Positions 36,282-45,435 are shown, numbered from the stretch's first letter. The stretch: DNA of 64,000 nucleotides from JAUWVG01 sp964633715 (GCA_964633715.1 CAZWHQ010000017.1:19896-83895); one strand, 5' to 3'. Notes: generated by a model not told the origin, from the letters alone. A program made the numbers and translations.

Positions 36282-36309
36282 TTTACATATCCTATATTTT
36301 CACTATCAT
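36282..36309 (+). promoter_or_regulatory. Probable promoter for the transglutaminase-like/TPR gene
   Basis: TTTACA (36282-36287), 16 bases, then TATCAT (36304-36309) lie 37 bases before the start codon at 36346, in an AT-rich stretch between divergent genes. The -10 region falls inside a palindrome. Confidence 0.4.
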
Positions 36310-36315
36310 AGTGAA
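36299..36315. promoter_or_regulatory. Operator-like palindrome over the -10 region
   Basis: A perfect inverted repeat of 7-base arms (TTCACTA / TAGTGAA) around the 3-base centre TCA overlaps the putative -10 hexamer of the downstream gene. Position and symmetry suggest a repressor site; the regulator is unknown. Confidence 0.4.
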
Positions 36316-36345
36316 GGATGCTATAACATCGAGAGGGTAGACAAC

Positions 36346-37374
36346 ATGAGCCTAAAAACAGAATTCAAATCAGGAAAACGCGTTGTTTTTTTATGGAAGG
36401 GTTTTATCCTTTCGGGCCTCGGCTTGTTGGTTTCAATCGCTTTAGCGGGAACACTCTTGGCCCAGGACGATCAATTGAATGTCTACAGTTCGAACATCCG
36501 CTTGGCTCTCGAACATCAAAAGGATTTTGGAAACCTCAGGAAGGCCAACCGGAATCTCGACCGCTTGCTCAAAAAGGTGCAAAAGGAGGTCGTCCCTAAA
36601 AACCGGTTCGATAAATTAGAGGCACTGGAAGCGCTCGGAACCATCGGAGGGATCCTTGAAGATGAAAATTTTGCCTACAGCAAAAACAGGTTGCTCATTG
36701 TCGAACTGAACAAAGACCGGAAGAGCAGGAAGTGGCTGGACTGTGACGATTTTTCATCCATCTACCTGGCGGCGGCCGAGCTCCTTGGACTTCCGTTAAA
36801 ACCGGTCTATTTTCCCGACCATGTCTTTCTCCGATGTGAGCTTGAGAACGGCCCTCCCCTCTATTGGGAATCCACGATGGCCTTTGAATGCAGCATCGAG
36901 GAGTACAGGCAGTGGACGGGCGTCTCTTTCGACGATAGCTACCCGATCATTCTCAAGAATAACCAGCTTGAGGCCATTCAGCTCTCCGACCTCGGGGTTG
37001 CCTGGTTCTACAGGAAAAACTTTGAAAAGGCGACTGAATTTTTTCAAAGATCACTGGACACGGACGCAGGACTCGGAACAGCCTACAACAACCTGGGGGC
37101 TTCTCTAGCCAGGCAGGGTAAACTGCAGGAAGCTTTGGACTTATACCAGACCGCCATCGATATCAATCCGAACAATTCGACAGCCTTTCTCAACTCGGGA
37201 GTCGCATTTTATAAGATGGGTGACATGAACAAATCGATCGAGTTTTTCGAAGAAGCACTTAAAATAAGTCCCGGTTACAACTCGGCTGGCCTCTACAAGT
37301 ACAGGATTTTGCTCGCAAAAGGGGAACCTACAAAAGCGGTAGAATTCCTAAAAGAACTGCGCGAATACAGATGA
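36346..37374 (+). CDS. Exported transglutaminase-like (SirB1-type) and TPR protein
   Basis: A 342-residue protein with an N-terminal signal or anchor (GFILSGLGLLVSIALAGTLL, then AQD). Residues about 40-200 resemble the transglutaminase-like fold of SirB1-type proteins, with WLDCDDFSSIYLAAAELLGL (Cys, Asp) and PDHVFLR (His) as a plausible triad, although the catalytic state is unproven. Three tetratricopeptide repeats follow: IQLSDLGVAWFYRKNFEKAT, AYNNLGASLARQGKLQEALD and AFLNSGVAFYKMGDMNKSIE. It is a monocistronic gene under the promoter/palindrome just upstream. A periplasmic or surface scaffold with possible peptidase-like activity is the best reading. Confidence 0.78.
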   Translation: MSLKTEFKSGKRVVFLWKGFILSGLGLLVSIALAGTLLAQDDQLNVYSSNIRLALEHQKDFGNLRKANRNLDRLLKKVQKEVVPKNRFDKLEALEALGTIGGILEDENFAYSKNRLLIVELNKDRKSRKWLDCDDFSSIYLAAAELLGLPLKPVYFPDHVFLRCELENGPPLYWESTMAFECSIEEYRQWTGVSFDDSYPIILKNNQLEAIQLSDLGVAWFYRKNFEKATEFFQRSLDTDAGLGTAYNNLGASLARQGKLQEALDLYQTAIDINPNNSTAFLNSGVAFYKMGDMNKSIEFFEEALKISPGYNSAGLYKYRILLAKGEPTKAVEFLKELREYR

Positions 37375-37912
37375 GAGGCTGAACAAGGCTTTCCGAACTC
37401 TGTTTCCCAAACTTCATATATTCACTTTAAAGAGGATGGGTTTGTCTATTGGACTATGGGCAAGCCAATAGAAGAAACAACTATTATCAATAGATGTACA
37501 AAAGAAAATGCCTCTGAATATCGACTGAGAATGGGAACACTTCCTGAAGAACTAGGCTAAGGACCGTTTCTTTTTGATCAATTATTGAGGCAAAACAGGG
37601 AAGCAAAATGAGCAATAAAGAAACATAAACAAGTGTACAAAAGAAGGGCTCTCTAAGTATAGCGGGGCTTCAGAAACGTTTAAGAATGCAGTATTCAACA
37701 GAAATGCTAATGGGTGGGATTTAATTAAAATTGTGATAGATTCGGAGCAAAACCAAAAAGGAAACTCAAATAAATCTGGTTTTGATTGTTAAATGCTCTT
37801 TTATTTGGTAGGGTGAAAATTCATTTATCGATGTCATTTAATTGTTGGTTTGTGCCAATAATTTTAAAAATTTAAATATAGGATGAATGGATTTTTAAAA
37901 GGAGGTTTTGCT
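37375..37912 (+). other. Gene-free interval with unexplained open segments
   Basis: No gene with a start and ribosome binding site is visible in these 538 bases. Directly after the TPR stop the same frame stays open for 61 codons to 37560 (containing YIHFKEDGFVYWTMGKPIEE). A second open segment near 37634-37792 contains FNRNANGWDLIKIVIDSE. Both contain the 12-base string TGTACAAAAGAA (37495 and 37634). They look like gene debris, but I cannot name the family. Confidence 0.35.
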
Positions 37913-38416
37913 GTGAAAGCTGCAGTTTATGAAAAATATGGGGCACCGGACGTTTTAAAGATTAGGGAAGTTGAAAAACCCGTGTCTCGTTTGAAGAAGC
38001 TGCCGTTGTTCCATTTGGGGGACTCACATCACTTCACTTTCTGCGCAAAGCCCATATCGAGAAAGATCAAAAAGTCCTTTGATGTTATATACGATACGGT
38101 TGGCAAGAGCCCGTTTTTCGGATCGTTAAAGAGCCTTAAAGACAGGGGCATTTATCTTCAGGCTGTCCACATTCCTCCCTTCTCATTGGTGAAAGATTTA
38201 TGGGTTAAGGTCTCCTCGAAAAAGACAATTGTTGGGGGCATCTCCATTGAGAAAAAGGAAGATCTGGATTTTATGAGGAAGATTATTGAAGAAGGGACGT
38301 TTAAACCTATAATCGATCGAACTTTCGATTTGGAAGATATATCTAAAGCCCATGAATATGTGGAGAAGGGACATAAAGTGGGGAATGTGGCTATAACCGT
38401 TCATAAAAAAGAATAG
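37913..38416 (+). pseudogene. Gutted medium-chain dehydrogenase/quinone reductase (MDR) gene
   Basis: GTG at 37913 has a perfect AAAAGGAGG upstream and starts KAAVYEKYGAPDVLKIREVE, the normal N-terminus of a zinc-free MDR reductase. Only about 24 residues later the frame jumps. The DNA at about 37984-38073 in a different frame encodes SFEEAAVVPFGGLTSLHFLR and KAHIEKDQKVL, which belongs about 110 residues further on. The Rossmann glycine motif that should follow is gone, and the original frame resumes with FDVIYDTVGKSPFFGSLKSL and a normal C-terminus (TFDLEDISKAHEYVEKGHKV). Two deletions whose frame effects cancel leave a 168-codon open frame that cannot encode an enzyme. Confidence 0.85.
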
Positions 38417-38889
38417 TTAGAAATTCTGTTGGCCTGAATTCTCGGCTGGAATAGCTATAATGCTCCATGTCAAACCTATGCAGAAACTCATCAAACTGGA
38501 CAATTGGCAGGGAAACCGGATCATTCGGCGTGTCAACCGATTCCACTCCCCACATCGAATTGAAAGACAGGAGACTGTTCGTTGTATCCGGAAAGGGGAA
38601 CGGTGTCGTGATCGACATACAACTCCAAATGAAGTCTTTCAAAAAAGCATTGAAACTCGATAATCCTTTTCAGTTTGGAATATACATCATAAAAAGAAGC
38701 AAGGAAAGTCTTGTTTTATTATAAGCTAATTATAATTTCTCAGATACACGGATTATCTTTGGCAATGAATTGTCCACAGCGGTATCGAGAGTCTCAAAGT
38801 TTCCGGAAAAATTCTGGATATTATGTGCGAAAATCCGGATAATACTGGAGAAAGATTCACAAATATTCCGGTTAAAAGGAGTCAGATTT
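38417..38889 (+). other. Gene-free interval
   Basis: A 473-base interval between the MDR pseudogene and the flavodoxin gene. Short open frames exist on both strands (for example 38467-38724 on the plus strand, with HIELKDRRLFVVSGKGNGVV), but none has a ribosome binding site or recognisable homology. The last 90 bases hold loosely repeated CTGGATATTAT / CCGGATAATAC strings. I see no clear function. Confidence 0.3.
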
Positions 38890-39375
38890 ATGAAAGCGCT
38901 TATTCTCTACAGAAGCCACTACGGCAACACAAAACAGGTCGCAGATGTTTTAGAAAAAGAGCTTGCCGCACAGGGCATCGAATCCGTGGCACAAGATGTC
39001 CGCCGCAAGCTTCCCGGCTTGGGCGGTTTCGACTTCTTCCTGATCGGTTCTCCTACCCGTTTTGCGAAGGCCAACCGCAAAGTTAGAGGTGTGTTGAAGA
39101 AAATAAAGAAAAAAGGCCTTACGGAAAAACCAGTGGCGGTGTTCGACACCTATGGGCCCGTGCCAACAGATCCAGAGAAATTGGAAAAAAATCAAAAATG
39201 GCTCTACCCGGGTGCTGCTGGAACGCTGCAGACATTGGCGGAAGGCCAGGGCTTGAAGGTGTACTCGAAATCTCTCCGCTGCGAAGTCAAAGACATGAAA
39301 GGCCCCCTGGCGGATGACGAACTGGAGAAGGCGGCCTCTTTTGTGAAAGAGTTTATATCCGAAATGCAAATATGA
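38890..39375 (+). CDS. Flavodoxin family protein
   Basis: A 161-residue FMN protein. It starts KALILYRSHYGNTKQVADVL, with the FMN phosphate loop SHYGNT, then FDFFLIGSPTRFAKANRKVR and VAVFDTYGPVPTD, the two loops that flank the isoalloxazine. The start has AAAAGGAG upstream; a longer frame from 38770 has no support. It is likely a one-electron carrier or a flavodoxin-like reductase. It has no operon partner: upstream is gene debris and downstream a convergent remnant. Confidence 0.88.
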   Translation: MKALILYRSHYGNTKQVADVLEKELAAQGIESVAQDVRRKLPGLGGFDFFLIGSPTRFAKANRKVRGVLKKIKKKGLTEKPVAVFDTYGPVPTDPEKLEKNQKWLYPGAAGTLQTLAEGQGLKVYSKSLRCEVKDMKGPLADDELEKAASFVKEFISEMQI

Positions 39376-39396
39376 TTGCGCCAATCTGACTTGTTT

Positions 39397-39477
39397 CTAA
39401 CGGCTCTTTAGATCGGCCAGTCTCTGTCTAGCATCGTCCACCTCGGGGAGGATGGGATCGGTGTATGAAAAGGACTT
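39397..39477 (-). pseudogene. Possible 3' remnant of a TPR protein gene
   Basis: The minus strand encodes SFSYTDPILPEVDDARQRLA followed by DLKSR and a stop. This resembles the last half-repeat of the TPR proteins that follow winged-helix or kinase domains (pattern DPxLPEVxxARxRLxxLK). There is no complete repeat upstream. It lies between the flavodoxin gene and the cytochrome gene. Confidence 0.4.
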
Positions 39478-39563
39478 TTTTTTCTGAAAAATTGTAAGAT
39501 TTGGGATATGGCTGATAGGACTAACCGAAATTTTGTGCTGTCTTTCAGGACGAGTTTCTGATT

Positions 39564-41165
39564 CTATTGGATATCAGCCTGAGCTGAAACCAACCTCAGT
39601 GCCGAGGAGTCAGCCATATCCTCAAAATAGCGGAGAAATCTCTCGGCTTCAAAGGAGTTTTGTTTGGCCAAATTTTGTGCCCAGCGATAGCCGATGGGCT
39701 GATACCACAGCTCAGCGCTTACAGTGAAAGGGCCCGAGGCTCTATCAACCGGAACTGCAAAGAGTATTTCATCTCTTCCAGCCTGGAAATTGTCGTCCAC
39801 AGCAGCCGCTCCATACACTGCCACATCCTCCGAAGCCGATCCTTTGTCGAAACCATCGGGCAGCAGGCGGTTGTCCTTCAGATACTGGACTGCAGTAAGG
39901 AGTACGGTTGTCACCTTCCCGTCAGGTCCGGCCATGATGTCTTCGTAAATCTGGACGTCCTGTGGATCGCTTATTTCAATATGATGGGATTCATAACGCT
40001 CTCGGTTGTCATCGTTGTCATTCCCTTCAATCGAGCCGTCTGGATTCAGTCGGCCTGTTTCAAACACAATTCTGTCCTGGCCATCGGCAACAGTGAAATG
40101 AATCCAGGCCCTTCGCGAAGGGTAGGCCGTGGGGAGTTTGTGGCCGGCAAGGTTGGCGACGACGACCTTTGCCCTTAATTGGCCATCGGCAATATTCACA
40201 TTTTCAATGGAAATCTCGGCGGCCGAAGATTGAAGATGGTCCGCCGACCTCCGGGCTGTGCTGTCCATTTCCTGTGGTAGGGCTTGAACCCCCAGCTCAT
40301 CCCTGTAGGTATTGAGGATCCGAGGAATAAAAAAATTGCCACCCTTAAACACATGACGGGAGAAGTGGTCCCGATCCTTCCCTAAAACCGATGAGATGGG
40401 CATTTCGCCTTCGAACAGAGGCATATGACAGGACTGGCAGCTTTTTTGTCCTGAATAGGCGCTGTGTTTCCATTCCAAATACGGCACTTGTTCGGCGATC
40501 TCTCCCACCACTTCTCCGCTGTCGTTTAGAGCATGTGTGAAAAGTGTGTGGCAGGTGGCACAGAGCTCTGAGCTCTGGACGTGTTCGCCTTTTTCGGGAA
40601 TAAAACGACCTGAGGACTGCATCAGCGACTGTCTCCCTTCGTCGATGTCGTAAGGGCCGAAAATTGTACGTTGACCGAAAGGTTTCTGGATATCCACTTC
40701 GAATCCCGCTGTAAAACTTTCCCTCGTCCCCAACTTATCCTTCTGAATCTGATGGCACATGGAGCAGGAGACGCCGTCCGCAGCTAGAAAATCTTCCTCT
40801 GATTGGGCATCAAGTATGGGAAGGTGTTCGAAGACCGAACCCTTCTCGCCAGTCAATTTAGCCATAAAACGCATCATAGGCATGTGGCAGGCTGAACACT
40901 CGTGCTGAATGGCTTCCGAAGCTTGAGGGTGGACCAGCGTTTCCCGGCGAATGGCTGCCTGCCAATAGGGATCCCGTGAGGAATTGGCCATCATGGAGGA
41001 CCGCCAGTCACTGCCGATGGAAATATCCTCTCCATCAGGGGATATCAAACCGTTGTGGCAGGCCAGACAGCGATCCGACGTGATGAACAGTTTGGGAAGA
41101 GAGACCGATGCTCCAAGAAACAGAATCCCAGCCAGCGCCAAAAAGAGTATAGTTTTGATTTTCAT
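39564..41165 (-). CDS. Exported pentaheme cytochrome c
   Basis: The product has about 533 residues with a signal peptide (TILFLALAGILFLGASVS). Five c-type heme motifs are visible: CLACH, CSACH, CSMCH, CATCH and CQSCH, spread over the first 250 residues, with CHM following two of them. A heme-free beta-rich C-terminal domain (residues about 310-510) contains GHKLPTAYPSRRAWIHFTVA and ELWYQPIGYRWAQNL. The layout matches the large multiheme family of dissimilatory metabolism, but the terminal acceptor is unknown. I take the ATG at 41165, which avoids overlapping the upstream stop and has AAGGA eleven bases before it; an ATG at 41177 is the alternative. It is cotranscribed with the gene upstream. 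Confidence 0.85.
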   Translation of the reverse strand: MKIKTILFLALAGILFLGASVSLPKLFITSDRCLACHNGLISPDGEDISIGSDWRSSMMANSSRDPYWQAAIRRETLVHPQASEAIQHECSACHMPMMRFMAKLTGEKGSVFEHLPILDAQSEEDFLAADGVSCSMCHQIQKDKLGTRESFTAGFEVDIQKPFGQRTIFGPYDIDEGRQSLMQSSGRFIPEKGEHVQSSELCATCHTLFTHALNDSGEVVGEIAEQVPYLEWKHSAYSGQKSCQSCHMPLFEGEMPISSVLGKDRDHFSRHVFKGGNFFIPRILNTYRDELGVQALPQEMDSTARRSADHLQSSAAEISIENVNIADGQLRAKVVVANLAGHKLPTAYPSRRAWIHFTVADGQDRIVFETGRLNPDGSIEGNDNDDNRERYESHHIEISDPQDVQIYEDIMAGPDGKVTTVLLTAVQYLKDNRLLPDGFDKGSASEDVAVYGAAAVDDNFQAGRDEILFAVPVDRASGPFTVSAELWYQPIGYRWAQNLAKQNSFEAERFLRYFEDMADSSALRLVSAQADIQ

Positions 41166-41170
41166 TCTTT

Positions 41171-42331
41171 TTACCATCCTTCGAAAAATCCTCCGTCAAA
41201 CCAATCCCAGAGGATGTAGGCCATATAGCGAACAGAGCGCCCCTCCTTTTCATTGAGAGGAATCCGTGCTCCGAAGTTGAACATGATGTGCTGGCGTGTG
41301 TTGAGGGTGATCTGGATTTGTGGCGCGATATCCCACTGGATTTTTGCCCCTTCTTCCAGTTCGGAACCTCCGAGCAGTTCGATTATAGGTGACCAGGCGC
41401 GGCCCCAGCGGTTGGGTGTAAAGGTGCGTCCGAGGGCTGCCCGGAAAAAAGCTTCCTTTTCTGCTTTTTCGCTTTGAAAGGGGAGCTCCATTCCCAATTG
41501 CGAGTGAAAAAAAAAGTCTGCAGGTAAAATCTGACCGTAGGCCAAAAAAGGCTCCAGGACAGCGGTCCCTTTGCCAAATCCTCTATTGACATCTCCGGTA
41601 GGGAGTATTATTTCAACGGCTGTACTGAAGATCGAGCCGCTCCTCGAGCTGTGAAAAAGAGCGTGCTTAGCCGCCAAGGCAATGTCGCCAAGGCTGGCAC
41701 CCCATGTGCTTTCCATATCCGGGCCCGCTAGATCCTGTAACTTATGCCAACCGAAGGGAAACACGATTTCCCACTGGCTGCGTGGACCGATTCTTTGTTC
41801 ATAGATGATTTTATTGGATATATTTTCCCACTCTTTGTCCACTTCCATACTGAACACCAGTTCGTCCTCTGGAAAAGCTTTTTCCGTAAAAAGGGGACGG
41901 GGGAGGTTGAGTTCACCCTGGGGCCAGTTTTGATTCTGACAGAAGGATTTGATATAGAGAACGGCCAGCTCGATCTCCTTTTCTTCAAGCACTCCGCCAA
42001 AGGCTGGCATGATTTCTGAAAATCCACGAACCGGTCCTCCCTGGTGGGCGATTATCGCCCAATCGGCGGAGGGTTCCCGTGAGGTAAAGTCACAGTTGGT
42101 GAAGTCGGGCACAGGATTGGAAAAACCAAGGCGGCTCTGGGGCTGGCCCCTGCCGTCTGCGCCGTGGCAGGCTGCACAGGCCTTGAGATAGATCTCCCGT
42201 CCAGCTGCCAGCTCTTCGGGAGAATCGGACAGGTCTCCTGCGTAAACCGGTGCCAGTACAATTGTCAGTCCCGCCAGAAAAAAAAGAGAATGGAGATAAA
42301 AAAGGGAGGCATGTTTACGTTTGAATATCAT
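41171..42331 (-). CDS. Cytochrome c fused to an outer-membrane beta-barrel-like domain
   Basis: A 386-residue exported protein (signal LFYLHSLFFLAGLTIVLAPV). Residues about 40-130 form a class I-like cytochrome c domain with one heme motif (CAACHGADGRGQPQ) and a distal Met in SEIMPAFGGVL. From about residue 150 the sequence becomes an alternating amphipathic beta pattern with aromatic turns (YEQRIGPRSQWEIVFPFGWH, GDIALAAKHALFHSSRSGS, VEIILPTGDVNRGFGKGTA, LAYGQILPADFFFHSQLGM). This is typical of phenol-pathway-type outer-membrane transporters. It ends in an aromatic residue (W-Phe-Glu-Gly-Trp). AGAGGA precedes the ATG. It is followed at once by the pentaheme cytochrome gene. Confidence 0.82.
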   Translation of the reverse strand: MIFKRKHASLFYLHSLFFLAGLTIVLAPVYAGDLSDSPEELAAGREIYLKACAACHGADGRGQPQSRLGFSNPVPDFTNCDFTSREPSADWAIIAHQGGPVRGFSEIMPAFGGVLEEKEIELAVLYIKSFCQNQNWPQGELNLPRPLFTEKAFPEDELVFSMEVDKEWENISNKIIYEQRIGPRSQWEIVFPFGWHKLQDLAGPDMESTWGASLGDIALAAKHALFHSSRSGSIFSTAVEIILPTGDVNRGFGKGTAVLEPFLAYGQILPADFFFHSQLGMELPFQSEKAEKEAFFRAALGRTFTPNRWGRAWSPIIELLGGSELEEGAKIQWDIAPQIQITLNTRQHIMFNFGARIPLNEKEGRSVRYMAYILWDWFDGGFFEGW

Positions 42332-42466
42332 GTTGATGTCCTCTCATTTACAATTGGGAATTCAAATTTAACATTTCCTCTTACTTGGGTCAAAAGCTCT
42401 TTTCGAGAAAATTTATGTACATGCTGATTTTCAAGTATAAAGATGATAAACTTGAGCGGAGGGAAA

Positions 42467-43933
42467 ATGAAAAAACTATCACGTAGAACATTTATGAAAT
42501 CCCTTGGTTCGGCGGCGGTTTCAGCAGGTTCGCTCTCTCTCCTTTCCGGACTCGGTATGAATGGGTGCCGTACAACCGGGGAGAGGAGCCCCAATATCGT
42601 TTTTATCATGGCTGACGACCTCGGCTATTCAGAGCTCGGTTGCTACGGCCAGAAATGGATTCGAACACCGAATGTCGACCGTCTGGCGGCCGAAGGAATG
42701 CGATTTTCGGATTTTTACAGCAGCTCTGCGGTCTGTGCACCGGCACGCTGCAGCCTGATGACGGGAAAACACGGCGGTCACGCCTATGTCCGGAACAATT
42801 ATGAAGTCGGAGAATGGGATTCTTTTCGAGGACAGCTTCCGCTTCCGGAGGGAACGGAAACGATTGCCTCCGTCTTGAAAAAACAGGGATATGCCACGGG
42901 CTGCTTCGGAAAATGGGGACTAGGGGAGCCCGGCAGTAGCGGCGATCCCCTCAAACTGGGATTCGACCGGTTTTTCGGGTACAACTGTCAGAGACATGCC
43001 CACAATCTCTATCCCCGCTATCTGATCAACATTGACAGGAAGGAGATCCTGGAAGGCAACGACAGGGGATTGACAGGGGAAAAATATGCACCCCAACTCA
43101 TCGCCGATGAAATGCTTCGTTTTGTCCGGGCCAACAAGGACAATCCGTTCTTTTTGTACTACCCCACAGTCATACCGCATCTTCCCCTTCAGGTCCCTGA
43201 GGAAAATCTTGAGGCTTATGAAGGGCTGTGGACGGAAACGCCCTATACAGGCAATTCCTACCTGCCGCATCCCAAACCCCGTGCCGCCTATGCTGCCATG
43301 ATCAGCTTCATGGATAAACAGGTCGGTCGCTTGATGAAGCTGCTTAAGGAGCTGAATTTGGACGAAAAAACCATTGTGTTTTTCACTTCGGACAATGGAA
43401 CAACACATCTCGGAGATGAAGTGGATTACACGTTTTTTAACAGTGTAGGCGGATTAAGGGGCCTGAAAGGGTCGCTGCACGAAGGGGGCATCCGCGTTCC
43501 TATGATCGTCCGCTGGCCAGGCAAAATCGAGGCAGGAACGACCAGTTCGCTGCCGGCCGCCGGATACGATATGTTGGCCACACTGGCTGAAATCGGAAAG
43601 GCCGAAGTTGAAAACACCGATGGTCTCAGCATCCTCCCAACAATGCTTGGCCAAACATCCCGCCAGAGTGTTCATGACTATCTGTTCTGGGATTTTGCGG
43701 GTTACGGAAAACAGATCTCCGTCCGGATGGGAAAATGGAAGGGGATCAAGACGAATTTCGGAAACAAAGAAGACGTTCCCCTGGAGCTTTATGACCTTGA
43801 GAATGATCCCTCCGAAGAGACCGATGTCGCGGCTTCGCATCCGGTAATAACGGCCAAAATCGAAGAGATCATGCTCGAAGCGAGAACACGGCCTCAAGTC
43901 GAAAACTTTGCTTTCGGCCCCTACAAAGACTGA
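42467..43933 (+). CDS. Tat-exported type I sulfatase
   Basis: A 489-residue sulfatase. The N-terminus carries a twin-arginine signal (SRRTFMKSLG) with a following Cys (GLGMNGC) suggesting a lipoprotein. The alkaline-phosphatase-fold core starts PNIVFIMADDLGYSELGCYG with the metal Asp pair. The formylglycine site is Cys90 in CAPARCSLMTGKHG (CxPxR). Further motifs are GCFGKWGLG, PFFLYYPTVIPHLPLQVPEE and VFFTSDNGTTHLGDEV. The ATG at 42467 has GGAGGG upstream. An anaerobic or aerobic maturase is needed and is not in the window. It is the first gene of a carbohydrate-sulfate cluster. Confidence 0.95.
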   Translation: MKKLSRRTFMKSLGSAAVSAGSLSLLSGLGMNGCRTTGERSPNIVFIMADDLGYSELGCYGQKWIRTPNVDRLAAEGMRFSDFYSSSAVCAPARCSLMTGKHGGHAYVRNNYEVGEWDSFRGQLPLPEGTETIASVLKKQGYATGCFGKWGLGEPGSSGDPLKLGFDRFFGYNCQRHAHNLYPRYLINIDRKEILEGNDRGLTGEKYAPQLIADEMLRFVRANKDNPFFLYYPTVIPHLPLQVPEENLEAYEGLWTETPYTGNSYLPHPKPRAAYAAMISFMDKQVGRLMKLLKELNLDEKTIVFFTSDNGTTHLGDEVDYTFFNSVGGLRGLKGSLHEGGIRVPMIVRWPGKIEAGTTSSLPAAGYDMLATLAEIGKAEVENTDGLSILPTMLGQTSRQSVHDYLFWDFAGYGKQISVRMGKWKGIKTNFGNKEDVPLELYDLENDPSEETDVAASHPVITAKIEEIMLEARTRPQVENFAFGPYKD

Positions 43934-44134
43934 TATTTTTTTCTAACCAGACCGGAAAGGGACCTCCTCCCATAAAACCGGTCCATTGACTCATTTATGA
44001 GAAATCCTGGTTTGTAATGGGTTAGTCTGTAGTGATAATATACCGAAGGCTTTTGGCCTTGACATCCAAGCGCTATCCAAAAGCTGGATTATGCACGGAT
44101 AAACACTTTAAGGCGTTATTCATTTGACAAAGTC

Positions 44135-45415
44135 ATGAAAAGCCTCAAGCAAAATTGCACTGTCTCCATTTTAATGGTTTTCCTGTTCGGATATTTTTTA
44201 ACATCATGTCATCAGGGGAACAAAGGGGGAATGGCCGCCTTTGACATATCCGCCGGAACTCTTGGGGGAGATTTCCTCGTAGAAAATGGAAAAACAGACA
44301 TCCAAAGCCCAAATACTCTGCAACTTGATGATTTTTTTGTCTGGGGTGGAAGTGTCATAAAAGGTGAGGATGATAAATACCATATGCTTTTTTCTCTTTG
44401 GGAGTGCGGAGAGGACCAAGCGCCTTTTCAAGACGGATGGCTGCTCAATTCGAAAATCGCCTATGCTGTTTCGGACTATTCGAATAAGGATTTTAAATTT
44501 CAAAAAATTATTTTAAGGGGAACACAGCTTGATGGTGATCCCTTGGCATGGGATGCGCAATCAGTGCACAATCCGCACATAAAAAAATTCAACGATAAAT
44601 ACTATCTCTACTATATAGGCTCGCGCGATCCCGGTCCGCTGCCCAAGGGCTCTCCCGGTGAAAATCTGAGCAAACGCAACCGGATCCAGCAAAATCAAAA
44701 GCTCGGAGTGATCGAGTTCAATTCTTTCCAAGATCTTCTGGCCGGAAGATTCAACAGACCAGATCAACCTCTTCTCGTTCCCAGAACACGGGTCAAAAAA
44801 GATAATGTCCTCAATCCTTCGCCAGAGGGGACAGCTGCCAAGCCCGACAATTTAATTGTGGTGAATCCATCGGTTGTCTTTCGTCCTTCCGATGGAAAAT
44901 ATTTGCTGTATTTTAAAGGAAACCTATGGGATCCCAACTGGAGGGGTGTGCACGGAGTCGCAATAGGCGACACGCCTGTGGGGCCCTTATTTGCTTTGGA
45001 TGATTTTGTTTTTGATATCAAGCTTGAGGATGGAAGGATTGCCAGTGCAGAAGATCCCTATGTCTGGTATTTTAAAAGATTGAAAAACTTTTATGCCGTT
45101 ATCAAGGATTTCACCGGAAAAATCACAGGCTCACAACCGGGTCTGGCCCTTCTTGTCTCTTCTGATGGAATTCAATGGCGAAAACCGGATCAGTCCCTGT
45201 TCATGAAAAAAGAATTGCTCTTTACGGATGGACGGAGGCTCGAGGTCAATCATCTCGAGAGGCCTCAGCTACTTTTGAACAAGAATGGGGCACCTTCGGT
45301 TCTGTATTGCGCCTGCTCGGTCGAATCTGTGGGAGGCAAAAAAGACGGTTCCACATTCAACGTACAGATTTCACTAAAGAAAAAAAAGAGTGAAAAAAAT
45401 CAAAAATTTCAATAA
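44135..45415 (+). CDS. Lipoprotein five-bladed propeller glycosidase (GH43/GH117-like)
   Basis: A 426-residue protein with a lipobox (YFLTSC). The body has the repeated strand pattern of five-bladed beta-propeller glycoside hydrolases: WGGSVIKGEDDKYHMLFSLW, NPHIKKFNDKYYLYYIGSRD, NPSVVFRPSDGKYLLYFKGN, SAEDPYVWYFKRLKNFYAVI and HLERPQLLLNKNGAPSVLYC. Acidic residues in the EDP and related turns are plausible catalytic residues, but I cannot name the family with certainty (GH43, GH117 or a related clan). Lying between two sulfatases, it probably attacks a sulfated polysaccharide. The start lacks a clear ribosome binding site. Confidence 0.82.
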   Translation: MKSLKQNCTVSILMVFLFGYFLTSCHQGNKGGMAAFDISAGTLGGDFLVENGKTDIQSPNTLQLDDFFVWGGSVIKGEDDKYHMLFSLWECGEDQAPFQDGWLLNSKIAYAVSDYSNKDFKFQKIILRGTQLDGDPLAWDAQSVHNPHIKKFNDKYYLYYIGSRDPGPLPKGSPGENLSKRNRIQQNQKLGVIEFNSFQDLLAGRFNRPDQPLLVPRTRVKKDNVLNPSPEGTAAKPDNLIVVNPSVVFRPSDGKYLLYFKGNLWDPNWRGVHGVAIGDTPVGPLFALDDFVFDIKLEDGRIASAEDPYVWYFKRLKNFYAVIKDFTGKITGSQPGLALLVSSDGIQWRKPDQSLFMKKELLFTDGRRLEVNHLERPQLLLNKNGAPSVLYCACSVESVGGKKDGSTFNVQISLKKKKSEKNQKFQ

Positions 45416-45435
45416 AAAGGGAGGCAGGTTTTATT

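Noticed and set aside
44040..44110. Inverted repeat GCTTTTGG/CCAAAAGC as a terminator
   Set aside because: Only 8 base pairs with a 20-base loop and no T-tract; too weak to call.
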